From positions 248,001 through 312,000 of the forward strand of contig NZ_FMUX01000001.1 in NCBI RefSeq assembly GCF_900101345.1: 64,000 nt of DNA, read 5' to 3'. Position numbers and translations under genes: made by a program. This DNA comes from Desulfoluna spongiiphila. GTDB taxonomy: Bacteria > Desulfobacterota > Desulfobacteria > Desulfobacterales > Desulfolunaceae. The first letter of the stretch is position 1, and each line of letters starts with the position of its first letter. Under the pieces are notes generated by a model. It was not told the origin of the DNA, ran no database searches, and was given only the letters and a program-made list of their open reading frames with translations. Below, piece by piece: positions 43,206-52,792 of the stretch.

Positions 43206-46200
43206 CTACAGGGCGGAACCGCTGTGCTTCCAGTAATCGGGCACGATCACAGGCAACTGGGGATCGATAATGGTCCCGTCCCCGGTACTCACGAGAACCT
43301 TTCCGGAGTCCGCGTCAAAGACAAGCGAAGGTTGTGGCATTGGATTGTTCACAAGCTTGTATGATTTTACAGCAAAAGAGTCTTCACAGCTACTGACAAC
43401 ATAAACACGTCCTCTACCGGGGACACAGGTACCTCCGGCATTGCACACGTCCCCCGTAATGGTTATCGTTGGCGGGGTGTAGGTACCAAAGATTAAGACA
43501 TCGTCCATCACGATCGGAGGCGAGACAACTTTTTCACCGCCTCGAATAAAATCAAAGTACCATCCCCTGCCACACTGTTGATTGCAATGCTCCTTCTTCA
43601 AGCTGCAATCCAACTCGCAGGTATGATGATTATTAGTCTCAACACCAATAGCACATGCCTCGATACAAGCAAGGGCAGCATCATCGCACTCAGCTTTACA
43701 CGATGTCATATTACCTGATTCTGCCTTCTCTATGTTTCCATACACTTCCTGCACCACACCACCTGGAATACTTCCAGTTGCCGGAAGGGTATTTCCATCT
43801 TTGTCCATCTCAGTGATAGAACTTGCATCAAGGATAAACTTGGTCAAATCACTGCGCGTGTATGTTTTGATACGGCTATCCGGCACACTATAAACACTGT
43901 CTTTAAATCCAGAATAGTCACTTAAAGGGTGCTCTCGGTCCCCAGTACAGAAAAAGACCCGGTCTTCAGAGCATGCCATACCAGCCACGGGTGCATAAAA
44001 TATTTTTTGATACAGGGTCCTGGTGGTACCCCCTATGGATACTGGAAATGTCGGCCCGGAAAATAGTTTATTCCCGCGTCCCCATGCACCATTTTGCTGT
44101 GCATCCTCCCACGTATACACATTCCCCTTAAGATCACCGGCATAAATTCGGGAAAAGATGCGATTCTTGCCACCAACATGGTCGTGATCAATTATGCGTG
44201 CTCCCACGATGCAGGCTTCTGCAAGGTCGGGTGCCCCACTTGCGTCAACCCCTAATATATGAATCGGGGTTCCATCGAATTTGTAGATGGCAACAAATCG
44301 CCCTTCATCATCTTCAGAACTTAGATATATATCATCCTGATTGGTATCGTACCCCCCCGCCACCATAAAACCCTTTGTTCGCCTTCCATAGCTATCCTTT
44401 ACCTGACAAAGTTGGGGATTGCTCCACGACTGCCCCCATGCATGAGCATCGGTTTCTTTTCCAACGTCCCCATTATAGAAGGGGGACCCAACGGTTGAAA
44501 TGTCGATAATATGATATTTTTCACCCCCACGCCGCTCTCCGGCAATGAGGTACTTTGGATTTTTAACCACATACGCGATGTTTTTTCCATCAACCGTGCC
44601 TGGATGATCGTCATTAACATAGTACAGGGTAATATAGCCGTCAGCGAACCAGTGTTCTTCATCGTCAAAAAAGCTCTCCAGTTGATGAAGGCGGTCCTTG
44701 AAATCAGGATACACAACTGCCCACTCTTCGGCACCTGAACTCACATTGAAACAATGAAGCAACCCTGCGTTAGTTCCTACAAAAAGATAGTTTGACCCAT
44801 TAGACCAGGGATTCGTTGGGTCCGGATAATATGCAACGGCCAAATTTGAATGAACGATGTCTCCCAATGGCCAGTTGTATCCATACCCATAAATTTTCCG
44901 TGAGAGGAAAAGATCCAACTCACCACCTGCCTGAGGGTTGTCATTATCCCCATAATGCCCTCCGCCTTCTTTGAGAATTTCAATTGATCCATCTAAAGCT
45001 AACTCAGTAATATCTTCTAACAATCCGCCACGTAGAAAAAGAATATTCCGGGTTTGCCTTACCGCATTTAATATCTCTCTTGGAGTAGAACTATCGCTAA
45101 AGGAAAGGTTTGAATTAATTTGATCGTAAAGTATCCGAGCAAGCCCATCCTTGGCTTTTGGGTTGTCGGCTGGATTATTTGTGGGAGCTGTTCCTGGGTA
45201 CCAACAGTCACGTGTGGTGGGTTTTACATTGCCATCTTCATCAAACAAGTCTGCTGGTCCATACCCTTTCACGACATCTCCGTCGCGGTCAAACTTGGTA
45301 ATATTTCCACGACCCCTTGCCCCGGATTCATAAATAAAAGAAGACATATACAGGTCATTTCCCGTATAAATCATGTCAGATTGATTGACAGGGGTAGCTG
45401 CAGAGGAAAATGAGAAATCTTCCATAACAGAATCGAGGATAGCATTAATTTCTTCTTTTAATTTTTCCTTATCATCGGAAAACACATAACGGCCATGGCC
45501 ATTTTCAGCGGTCAACTCCATCAAGAATCTATCAATTTCACTATTACCGGCTTCGATCTCAAAACCGATGACATGGGTATGAATATTCTGCCGTCCCTCT
45601 TCATTTGATAAATTACTCATGTCATAGTCATAAAGAAACTTTGCAACATCATCCAACCATTTTTGCTTGTAATTAACACTTCCTAAAGTGGCATATTTCC
45701 CGTTATCGCCTTTGATTATCTTTGACATCCAAACATCATTATCACTGGACAACGGGTCGGACTTATAATAATTACCTATTTTGGTATTCGTAAGCTTAGT
45801 ATTATCATTGGGGTCGTAACAGACAAATGACTTTTCTATAATGTTCATCCAAGTAGCCCCTTTACCGTTACGCGTCAGGAAACCATCAAAAATCTCAAAA
45901 TCGTCCCTTGGAGACCCATCCGTCAAAATTACAACATGATTCTTTTGGTCGGGACACTGAATGGGGCTTTTGTACGTACACTTTGCTGAAGATCCATCGC
46001 CACTATGGGTTTCGTCAAAAAAGCCACTTGTAAACGGATCATCATTAAACCAACTCTCTGCACCGGCAAAGTAACACCCTGCTTCGATAAGTGACTCTGC
46101 AAGGGGTGTCTCCTTGGAAATGTCGGCGGGATGACCAAAATAGAGAGGCTGACCAAACTCAGGGTTGGTCATACGATCCTTATGGCTAAACTTACCGTAA

Positions 46201-47624
46201 AGGACTCTCTTGATATCAGCCAGTTGATCACACAGATCCCCATTTGCCGTGGGATAACAATCCTCACAAGGGACTGAAAGGTCAGCGCCCTGGCTCTGCC
46301 AATGAGAAAGGTCAAAAAATTTGGTTTGAATCCCGAGGTCAAACTGCATGATGCCGTAACGGGCATCATGGGGCCGTGCGCTGATCACATCCCACATGGC
46401 ATCAATGGCGTTGTAGCGCCTGGATTTCTTCATATCCAGATAGTTCAGAAAATTACCTGAGAAAAGAGTGTATCTAATGGCCAACACCCCAAAAAAATCA
46501 GTACACCCAGTCCCTTCGAATTCAATAACCTTTGCTTTTACCCAACCGTGTACTTTCAAACCACCATACTCTGGATGATCGGAATATCCATCAAGAGCCT
46601 TATCACACCCAATGATTGCGACGTTTTCATTGTACCTATCATCTATGTAAACGCCATTTGGTATATCGCTCTCTTCCCAATTTTCAATACTAAAAAAAGG
46701 CCTTATGTCCCCTGCCATTTTCACATACACTTTATTGGAGATATAATCCCCATATCCCAACTCAGGATTTCCATCACAAGTGTGATTGGTATTGTTGTGG
46801 TAGCAACGATAATCGTAATTAGATTGATAGTCACTTCCGTAATCACCCCAGTCAATATCCTTCTGAGCACCCTCTACATAAACCATATAGTTCATATAAT
46901 CGCCGGTAACATACAAATGCATGTCATTAGAAGCACGATCGACCTTACCGTCTTTGAAATCTCCTTCATAATACCCAAACCGCAAAAACTGTTCTAACAC
47001 CTCGCGGTCATTAATCTTACTGAGCTTAAGAGGCACGTCTCTTGTTAGATTATACGTAACCCCCAATATTGTTTTTGTATACTCTTCTTCCCATTCCACC
47101 TTAACCCAAATCTTACTTGTAGACCTCCTAAACACCTGATCTTCATCAACAGTTTCCATATCAACTAAAAGATTCCAAGGCTGAGGATCTCCTACAAAAT
47201 CTCTATCCATGTAGCTTTGTCTCATAATCTTACATTTTTGAAGCAGCGCCCCTGTTTTATCAGAACATGGGTCATCATTGCGTTCATCGCGACTTATGTC
47301 CCAATACCACCCATCAGAAATTGGAATTGTCACTTGACCACTGCTATCCAAATCCGCATTTTGATCTAACTCTTTTCCATCTTTGTCTTTTAAAACAAGA
47401 TTGCCTGCAGAATCATAATTTATGACAAACGCACCTTCACTGTTGTAATCCTCAATACCATCATCAATCACATCCTGCCGCCTCATGCTCAAAGACGTAT
47501 CCATCAAAAACAACACATTGGGCTTTATGGCGACAGAGCATTCATCAAACACGTCAATATCGTAGGCAGCGGCAATTGATGCAGACATGAACAGGAATAC
47601 CACCATCATCAGAATTCGTTTCAT
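43206..47624 (-). CDS. pilY1: PilY1-type type IV pilus adhesin/assembly protein
   Basis: 1472 residues. Signal peptide 1-20, then a von Willebrand factor A-like part whose metal site DTSLS is at 42-46 and which is split by long Asp/Asn-rich insertions. The C-terminal third is the PilY beta-propeller (e.g. LFVGTNAGLLHCFNVSSGAE). A cysteine block at 1309-1351 reads CX3C-X6-CX3C-X12-CX3C-X6-CX3C. PilY1 sits at the pilus tip with the minor pilins, promotes pilus extension and adhesion. Last gene of fimT-pilW-pilV-pilX-pilY1, 24 bp after pilX. Its GC content is clearly below that of the flagellar and housekeeping genes, pointing to rapid change or transfer. Confidence 0.92.
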   Translation of the reverse strand: MKRILMMVVFLFMSASIAAAYDIDVFDECSVAIKPNVLFLMDTSLSMRRQDVIDDGIEDYNSEGAFVINYDSAGNLVLKDKDGKELDQNADLDSSGQVTIPISDGWYWDISRDERNDDPCSDKTGALLQKCKIMRQSYMDRDFVGDPQPWNLLVDMETVDEDQVFRRSTSKIWVKVEWEEEYTKTILGVTYNLTRDVPLKLSKINDREVLEQFLRFGYYEGDFKDGKVDRASNDMHLYVTGDYMNYMVYVEGAQKDIDWGDYGSDYQSNYDYRCYHNNTNHTCDGNPELGYGDYISNKVYVKMAGDIRPFFSIENWEESDIPNGVYIDDRYNENVAIIGCDKALDGYSDHPEYGGLKVHGWVKAKVIEFEGTGCTDFFGVLAIRYTLFSGNFLNYLDMKKSRRYNAIDAMWDVISARPHDARYGIMQFDLGIQTKFFDLSHWQSQGADLSVPCEDCYPTANGDLCDQLADIKRVLYGKFSHKDRMTNPEFGQPLYFGHPADISKETPLAESLIEAGCYFAGAESWFNDDPFTSGFFDETHSGDGSSAKCTYKSPIQCPDQKNHVVILTDGSPRDDFEIFDGFLTRNGKGATWMNIIEKSFVCYDPNDNTKLTNTKIGNYYKSDPLSSDNDVWMSKIIKGDNGKYATLGSVNYKQKWLDDVAKFLYDYDMSNLSNEEGRQNIHTHVIGFEIEAGNSEIDRFLMELTAENGHGRYVFSDDKEKLKEEINAILDSVMEDFSFSSAATPVNQSDMIYTGNDLYMSSFIYESGARGRGNITKFDRDGDVVKGYGPADLFDEDGNVKPTTRDCWYPGTAPTNNPADNPKAKDGLARILYDQINSNLSFSDSSTPREILNAVRQTRNILFLRGGLLEDITELALDGSIEILKEGGGHYGDNDNPQAGGELDLFLSRKIYGYGYNWPLGDIVHSNLAVAYYPDPTNPWSNGSNYLFVGTNAGLLHCFNVSSGAEEWAVVYPDFKDRLHQLESFFDDEEHWFADGYITLYYVNDDHPGTVDGKNIAYVVKNPKYLIAGERRGGEKYHIIDISTVGSPFYNGDVGKETDAHAWGQSWSNPQLCQVKDSYGRRTKGFMVAGGYDTNQDDIYLSSEDDEGRFVAIYKFDGTPIHILGVDASGAPDLAEACIVGARIIDHDHVGGKNRIFSRIYAGDLKGNVYTWEDAQQNGAWGRGNKLFSGPTFPVSIGGTTRTLYQKIFYAPVAGMACSEDRVFFCTGDREHPLSDYSGFKDSVYSVPDSRIKTYTRSDLTKFILDASSITEMDKDGNTLPATGSIPGGVVQEVYGNIEKAESGNMTSCKAECDDAALACIEACAIGVETNNHHTCELDCSLKKEHCNQQCGRGWYFDFIRGGEKVVSPPIVMDDVLIFGTYTPPTITITGDVCNAGGTCVPGRGRVYVVSSCEDSFAVKSYKLVNNPMPQPSLVFDADSGKVLVSTGDGTIIDPQLPVIVPDYWKHSGSAL

Positions 47625-47648
47625 CTTATCCTCCTTGTCAAAGCCATC

Positions 47649-48245
47649 TTAGAACAGATCTTTATCCTGCTCCGCAGGCAATGAAATACCCTTCTGTACC
47701 CAGATAGTTGAAAATGTGGTAGAATTTCGTTTAAGTGCCGTTGCCGTCACAGCAAACCGCCGCTTATCAATAGAGCCTGCATAGTAGCGATGAGGCAAGG
47801 TTTTAGGAACGTTGTTGGCCTGAGTTGACAGGCCGGGAACAGGCGCTGTTTTTTTTTCAATCCGACGTATTTCAATGGCCGCCGACGGGCTGCTTACAGG
47901 GTAGCTGCCATGCTTGTAAAAAGCGGTTCGGTAATCCGCGTATCGGGTATCGTTCAGTACCTTTTCAATGACATAGGTTCGTGTCTCTGAGGTTGCTTCG
48001 CCGCCACCGAATGTGGTTTGAGTGGTTTCTGAAAACGGCGGCATGTTCCTGAAGTTGGCGATGGCATCGTTCAGCGCTGCCTCGGCCCTTGCAAACTCTT
48101 CATTGTACCGCCTCGAATTCTCAGTGATCTTGATCTCAAACACCGACGTCTGGGTTGCGATAAGCCCCATGACGGTAATGATCAAAATAAACAACAAGGT
48201 AAAAAGCATCACGGCCCCGGTATCGTCGGTCAGATGTTTCGACAT
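47649..48245 (-). CDS. pilX: Type IV pilus minor pilin PilX-like
   Basis: 198 residues. N-terminal DDTGAVMLFTLLFILIITVMGL is the PilX-type hydrophobic helix (~10-31), with GAVML in place of the usual GFTLIE cleavage context; the following ~40 residues continue as a helix (ENSRRYNEEFARAEAALNDA). The rest is a globular pilin domain. PilX joins PilV, PilW and FimT in the priming complex that carries PilY1. Assigned largely from helix pattern and position. Confidence 0.82.
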   Translation of the reverse strand: MSKHLTDDTGAVMLFTLLFILIITVMGLIATQTSVFEIKITENSRRYNEEFARAEAALNDAIANFRNMPPFSETTQTTFGGGEATSETRTYVIEKVLNDTRYADYRTAFYKHGSYPVSSPSAAIEIRRIEKKTAPVPGLSTQANNVPKTLPHRYYAGSIDKRRFAVTATALKRNSTTFSTIWVQKGISLPAEQDKDLF

Positions 48246-48254
48246 CTCGTCTCC

Positions 48255-48743
48255 CTATTGCAAGTTATTTTGCGGTTTGACCATCATGCGGGTCATGGTT
48301 TTTATTCCACTGGTCGTGATGGACTTCCAAGCCGCAACAAGGTAGACGTTTCGAACAGAAAAATCCGTGTCTCCGTCACCGTCCACATCCCGGTCGTCAA
48401 CCTCGTGCCGCAGATAAAGAGAAGCGTTTCCGTTATTCCACGTCATCCATGGCATACTGATGTTTTCATTTTGTACATCATCCACAAAGGCACCAAACCC
48501 AGTATCCGGAAGGACATTGCCGTTTCGGAACAGATCGTTTGCCTTCGACGTGGCACCATAATCGGTGCATTCCACCATCTCCACCCCAGCCGTGAGCAAT
48601 TGCCCCGCCATATCTTTGCGGCGTGTCTCTTCGTCGGTCTGGATCGCATGGACCTGAAGGCCGATGACACCGAACATGGCCACGGCAAAAATTGCCATGG
48701 CAAAGAGCACTTCCAACATGGTAAATCCGTCTTTGTTTTTCAT
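48255..48743 (-). CDS. pilV: Type IV pilus minor pilin PilV-like
   Basis: 162 residues from ATG 48743 (GGAG upstream); a TTG start at 48800 would add 19 residues ahead of the leader and is less likely. Prepilin leader KNKDG/FTMLEVLFAMAIFAVAM with Glu5 after the cleavage site. The C-terminal part has an Asp-rich DDRDVDGDGDTDF stretch, possibly a calcium-binding loop. Starts about 50 bp after the pilW stop. Confidence 0.85.
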   Translation of the reverse strand: MKNKDGFTMLEVLFAMAIFAVAMFGVIGLQVHAIQTDEETRRKDMAGQLLTAGVEMVECTDYGATSKANDLFRNGNVLPDTGFGAFVDDVQNENISMPWMTWNNGNASLYLRHEVDDRDVDGDGDTDFSVRNVYLVAAWKSITTSGIKTMTRMMVKPQNNLQ

Positions 48744-48796
48744 CGTCAGGTCTCCACAATGGGCACAAAATCCGGAATCAGAGTCCCGGTTAGTGT

Positions 48797-49675
48797 TCAA
48801 TAGTACATGTTCCTGAACTTCACCGTGGTGGTGTAGAGGCGATAGGAGTAATTGGCCGTATCAAGACCTCTAACCGAAAAGTCAGGGATAAAATCAACTT
48901 GGTTTTCGAATGTATTTTGGGCCTTGCGCTTGTTGCTTCGTATGAGCAGCCAGATCTTGGCAGCGCGAATCCGGTCAAGGGAGGGATCAGGCCCTTCAAT
49001 GGGGGTTTCTGCAACATCATCGCCTGCTAATTTCCCTGCTGCATCTAAGGTATAGTAGTGGGTGAGCTTAAGCTCGGTATCTTCCGGCGTGCTGTCATAG
49101 GCCCACCTCACCGCATCAGCCTCTTTTTCTAGCACACCATAGCTGCCGGATCCGGCACCCAGATCATCTGCATCATAAGCATACAGCACCCGAAAGGCCT
49201 CGACGTCTTGGAGCAGTCGGTTTGTGTTGTTATTCCGTCCAAGTTGATTACTGGCATCAAAGTACTCGAGCACGGTCCTCTCAATGTATATGTTGTTTTC
49301 AGCCGAGTCTTTCTCATCAATGTCACCATCTGCATTTGCATCAAAGGTAAAGTCCATGTGTGTCATACCTGCAACGCGAAAGGTGGCCAGCCGGCCTGAG
49401 CCTCCGTCGTCCCGAGGCACAGGGGAATATCCGGCCAGCATCAAGTCATTTCCGATGACAGCCAGCGCCGCCCTGCCATTTTGCTGCATCATCACCTTCA
49501 TCTGGTGGTCTTCATGGCTTTTGGTCTGATGGATAATCAGGGTGAAAAGTGCCGTGATAAAAATGAAACCCATGGCCAAAGCCACCAGGATTTCGAGGAG
49601 TGTAAAACCCATGGAGCATGTGGGCACCGGCACCTCCAATGTGCATATAGAGGAACTCTTTTGCATGGTCTTCAT
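48797..49675 (-). CDS. pilW: Type IV pilus minor pilin PilW-like
   Basis: 292 residues from ATG 49675, which overlaps the fimT stop as ATGA. The leader is unusually long (~22 residues) before the prepilin peptidase site MG/FTLLEILVALAMGF, Glu at +5. The mature part includes NADGDIDEKDSAEN, a likely Ca-binding loop. Its ribosome-binding region is a run of ten G (49681-49690 as C on the plus strand) that also encodes the FimT C-terminus. Confidence 0.85.
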   Translation of the reverse strand: MKTMQKSSSICTLEVPVPTCSMGFTLLEILVALAMGFIFITALFTLIIHQTKSHEDHQMKVMMQQNGRAALAVIGNDLMLAGYSPVPRDDGGSGRLATFRVAGMTHMDFTFDANADGDIDEKDSAENNIYIERTVLEYFDASNQLGRNNNTNRLLQDVEAFRVLYAYDADDLGAGSGSYGVLEKEADAVRWAYDSTPEDTELKLTHYYTLDAAGKLAGDDVAETPIEGPDPSLDRIRAAKIWLLIRSNKRKAQNTFENQVDFIPDFSVRGLDTANYSYRLYTTTVKFRNMYY

Positions 49676-50241
49676 GGCTGCCCCCCCCCCGCCCCGCCTT
49701 GGGAACCGCTCCAAAATGAGGCTTTGCTGCTTGACGCGTTATGAATCCCTATTGCCTGCCTCATTGCGCCCAAATTATTGATAACAATACTGTACTGACG
49801 AAGTGTGCGTTCATTCCAGACCCTCAGGGTCCCACTGTTGCCCCCAAAGAGAATCCCCCGTGAGGTGTAGGCCATGGAGTCTTGGTTGGTATCGCAAAGG
49901 ACATGATTTGAAGTGCTGAAAATCTCCGTGGTTGCGGGTGTCCCGTCTCCATTTTGGTCCCAGCTGATCCGAGCCGCTGCAAAAGGTTGCGGAGCATCAT
50001 CACTCGCGCCAGACACCGCATCGCCCTTGTCGTCGAAATAGATCACCGTAATAGATTGTCCCTCCTTGATGGCTTTCATGCGTGCGTGCTGAAGGACGTT
50101 GTAGAGCTCCCTTGATGCACCGGTCGTTCGCCGATTCGAGATAAATGCCTGCCAGTCAGGCGAGGCGATAGCAACCACAATGGCCATCATGGCGACGGCT
50201 ATCATTATCTCAAGGAGGGTAAAGCCTCTTTGATTCTTCAT
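49672..50241 (-). CDS. fimT: Type IV pilus minor pilin FimT/GspH-like
   Basis: 189 residues. Leader KNQRG/FTLLEIMIAVAMMAIVVAIA with Glu5, then the GspH/FimT pattern (SNRRTTGASRELYNVLQHAR and MKAIKEG). Ends in a Gly-rich tail (SGSQGGAGGGQP) encoded partly by a G10 tract. First gene of the minor pilin operon; a sigma-54-type promoter lies ~115 bp upstream. Confidence 0.87.
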   Translation of the reverse strand: MKNQRGFTLLEIMIAVAMMAIVVAIASPDWQAFISNRRTTGASRELYNVLQHARMKAIKEGQSITVIYFDDKGDAVSGASDDAPQPFAAARISWDQNGDGTPATTEIFSTSNHVLCDTNQDSMAYTSRGILFGGNSGTLRVWNERTLRQYSIVINNLGAMRQAIGIHNASSSKASFWSGSQGGAGGGQP

Positions 50242-50357
50242 GATACGCTCCCGGGAGATTTACGACAGTAAAAATATTACAATAAAAAATTACTATAATT
50301 TAGGTTTGATACTACACAAAACATTCAGCTTCTATTCTTACCCACAACACATACCAA

Positions 50358-50372
50358 GCAAGACTCAAACCA
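50358..50372 (-). promoter_or_regulatory. Possible sigma-54 promoter of the minor pilin operon
   Basis: Minus strand TGG-TTTGAGTC-TTGC with GG and GC 12 bp apart (TTGG...TTGCTT). The CA after TGG is missing, so it is weaker than the flagellar examples. A sigma-54 activator gene is the nearest upstream gene on the same strand. Confidence 0.45.
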
Positions 50373-51027
50373 ACAATGAACATTGTTTAACAATCGACAA
50401 TTCCACTGGTATGGAAGAATTACAAGTAAAAAGGATTTCGCCATGATTATTGCTCTATGGAATGAACACATCAATCGGTCAGCCAGTACCGCACGCACAC
50501 TCGAAGCCCCACACAATGCAATTGTGCTATCAAAACTATTTACGCCCAAAAACAAAACACTATAAAAGCAGGCACTTAAGTAAAAAACAATTATAAATAT
50601 TTTTTATATCCCCTTATCGCACGCACATCCACACAACCATAAAAGCTTGAAACAAAACGACATTAGCAGCACAACGCATAACTCAGCTGAATATCTGTCA
50701 AAACATTTTTTTTTACGATCGCTTACGAATCCAAAACTAAACGTCGGGGCATAACATGTTCCAGATCAGTCAAAAGTCATCACTTATTTTCCGAGAGAAT
50801 ATATAACTCAAGGCTCGATCAAAAAACGAATGCACAAGTCAACCATCAATCCCGCAGCGCTTTAACCCGAGGAACGAGGGCTAAGCTTGCAGGCATATAT
50901 ACGTACAACTTATTTTGCAAATCACCTGACTCATATGGCCTGCCGTATTAATAAGATAAACTGCATGCGGCTAAACTTGTTTATTCTGACAATTTATGCA
51001 CGCATGCTTAAAGTGTTACGGCAGAAA

Positions 51028-51060
51028 GCTTTCAAGGTGGCTCACCTTGCCGCCGGTGGC
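51028..51060 (-). repeat. Dispersed repeat fragment downstream of the response regulator gene
   Basis: Minus strand GCCACCGGCGGC then CAAGGTG-AGC-CACCTTG: left end plus hairpin 1 only, the same truncation as the fragment after kbl. Confidence 0.7.
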
Positions 51061-51143
51061 ATCGCTTTTGTATGTTATATTTTTATGCCGTTCGTAAAAA
51101 TCAGGTATTATGGCTAAATAACAGGAGGAAATGCCCCCAGGAC

Positions 51144-52535
51144 TCACCTGAGGTGATGGAGTTTCATTTTGCTAAGGAGGGACGGATGGCTGATTTCGAG
51201 GAGTTTGGAGGCCTGGGTGCGATTCCCGCCTGTCTCTTCAAGGGCGCGGCGGATCATCACCCCTTCGAGTTTTCGCACAGCGGCTTTGAGGGAAAACCCT
51301 TCCGGGGAAAAATGCCCATTCACGGGATGTCCCGGTTGGGACCCTGTGATGGCTGAAGGCAGGGAAGCGGGATCGATACGCTCCCTGTCGGTCAAGACCA
51401 CGGAGCGCTCCATGGCGTTTTCCAACTCCCGGACATTGCCGGGCCAGGGGTAGGCCAAAAGAAGCTTCATGGCAGCCGGAGACACGCCGGAAACCTGGCA
51501 ACCGAGCTTATGGTTGAAGGTCTTTAAGAAATGATCGCAGAGAAGGGGAATGTCCTCCTGACGACCTGCAAGGGGAGGGAGCGCGATGGAAAGTACGTTC
51601 AGGCGGAAGTAAAGATCTTCCCGAAAGGCGCCTTTGGCAACCTCTTCCCGCAGGTTGCGTGAGGTGGCGGCGATGACGCGCACATCGATTTTGCGGGTTC
51701 GCACGTCCCCCACGGGTCGGACCTCGCCTTCCTGGAGCACGCGCAGGAGCTTTACCTGCATGGAGAGGGGCAGCTCACCGATCTCATCCAAAAAAAGGGT
51801 CCCGCCGTCGGCCTCTTCAAAGAGCCCCTTCTTATCACAAACGGCACCGGTGAAAGCCCCTTTCTTGTGCCCGAAAAGCTCGCTCTCCATGAGGGTCTCC
51901 GGGATGCCGCCGCAGTTCACGGGAACCATGGGCCTTTGGGCCCGGTCGCTCTCCCCGTGGATACCCCGGGCGATGAGCTCCTTGCCGGTGCCGCTGCCGC
52001 CAAAAATCAACACCGTGGTGGGATACCGGGCCGCTTTGCGGGCCAGGGCAAATACCGACTTCATGGCATCGCTCTTTGCCACCATACTGGAAAATCGAAA
52101 TCGGCCTTCCATGCGGCCCAGCTGGTCTTTAAGGTAGAGGTTTTCGTTTTTTAAATCCCTGTGCTCGGCGGCGCGCTGGAGAAGAAGGCTCACCTCATCG
52201 GGCTTGAAGGGCTTGGAGATAAAATCAAAGGCACCGTGGCGCATGGCCGAAACAGCCGTGTCGATGGTGCCGTACGCGCTCATCATGATCACCATGGAGC
52301 GGGTCAGAGTCCCCCTATTGTCTTTCAGGAGGGAGATCCCGTCCACGCCGGGCATCTTTACGTCGAGAAGGATAAAATCATACGGGGCATCCAGCTTCAG
52401 GGCTCTGGCTGCCATCTTGACGCCGGTGCCCCCGGAGGCCGCCGTGTCCACGGCATAGCCCTCTTTTTCAAGGAGGGCCGTAAGCATGTGCCGCATGTTC
52501 TTCTCATCATCGATGATCAGGATCTTTCCCGCCAC
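51144..52535 (-). CDS. NtrC-family sigma-54-dependent response regulator
   Basis: 463 residues from GTG 52535, chosen because AAGGAG lies 6 nt upstream; an earlier GTG at 52559 has none. Receiver domain 1-~120 with phosphoacceptor Asp58 in LLDVKMPG; AAA+ domain ~145-380 with Walker A GGSGTGKE (179-186) and the sigma-54 contact loop GAFTGA (226-231); C-terminal Fis-type HTH ending LEETGGNRTQASKLLEISH. It is paired with the histidine kinase gene upstream, split from it by a repeat. The pilus operon lies next downstream, so PilR-like control is suggested by position only. Confidence 0.93.
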   Translation of the reverse strand: MAGKILIIDDEKNMRHMLTALLEKEGYAVDTAASGGTGVKMAARALKLDAPYDFILLDVKMPGVDGISLLKDNRGTLTRSMVIMMSAYGTIDTAVSAMRHGAFDFISKPFKPDEVSLLLQRAAEHRDLKNENLYLKDQLGRMEGRFRFSSMVAKSDAMKSVFALARKAARYPTTVLIFGGSGTGKELIARGIHGESDRAQRPMVPVNCGGIPETLMESELFGHKKGAFTGAVCDKKGLFEEADGGTLFLDEIGELPLSMQVKLLRVLQEGEVRPVGDVRTRKIDVRVIAATSRNLREEVAKGAFREDLYFRLNVLSIALPPLAGRQEDIPLLCDHFLKTFNHKLGCQVSGVSPAAMKLLLAYPWPGNVRELENAMERSVVLTDRERIDPASLPSAITGSQPGHPVNGHFSPEGFSLKAAVRKLEGVMIRRALEETGGNRTQASKLLEISHPSLLSKMKLHHLR

Positions 52536-52614
52536 GCCTTTCTCCTTAGAAACAAACACAAAATAAGACAGGCAAAAATATGCCGTCTATGGTTAAAGTG
52601 GACAGAAAAAGCAT

Positions 52615-52792
52615 GCCTCCGGCGGCCAGGGGATGATCCCCTGGACCCCAGCTTACGAATGTGCTTCCCCCCCCTCGTTCCTCGGGGAAAAGCACATCCG
52701 CCTAAAAAAACAGGCGTTACTCAATAATCATTTTTTAAGACCTGTTTGTTTAACTTTTTAAAAGTTTAGCCCCCGGCAGGGCCGCCGGAGGC
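52615..52792 (+). repeat. Dispersed structured repeat, type A variant with replaced hairpin 1
   Basis: 178 bp with the perfect inverted ends. Hairpin 1 is a different sequence, CCAGGGG-ATG-ATCCCCTGG, but still a full palindrome; hairpin 2 retains the CGTTCCT loop. The flank TCTATGGTTAAAGTG is present ~25 bp before the left end, as at 1680. It lies between the histidine kinase and response regulator genes. Confidence 0.88.

Larger units (their letters stand above)
50242..51143. other. AT-rich 900-bp intergenic region before the pilus operon
   Basis: Contains a possible sigma-54 promoter (50358-50372, minus strand), a stand-alone CCCGAGGAACGAGGG hairpin (~50866-50884) like the tip of the dispersed-repeat hairpin 2, and a repeat fragment at 51028-51060. 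Short ORFs such as 50383-50565 have no support. AT content is far above the flagellar region. Confidence 0.55.

Noticed and set aside
50383..50565. 60-codon plus-strand frame in the AT-rich region before the pilus operon
   Set aside because: Overlaps the likely fimT promoter region, lacks a ribosome-binding site and a recognisable fold.
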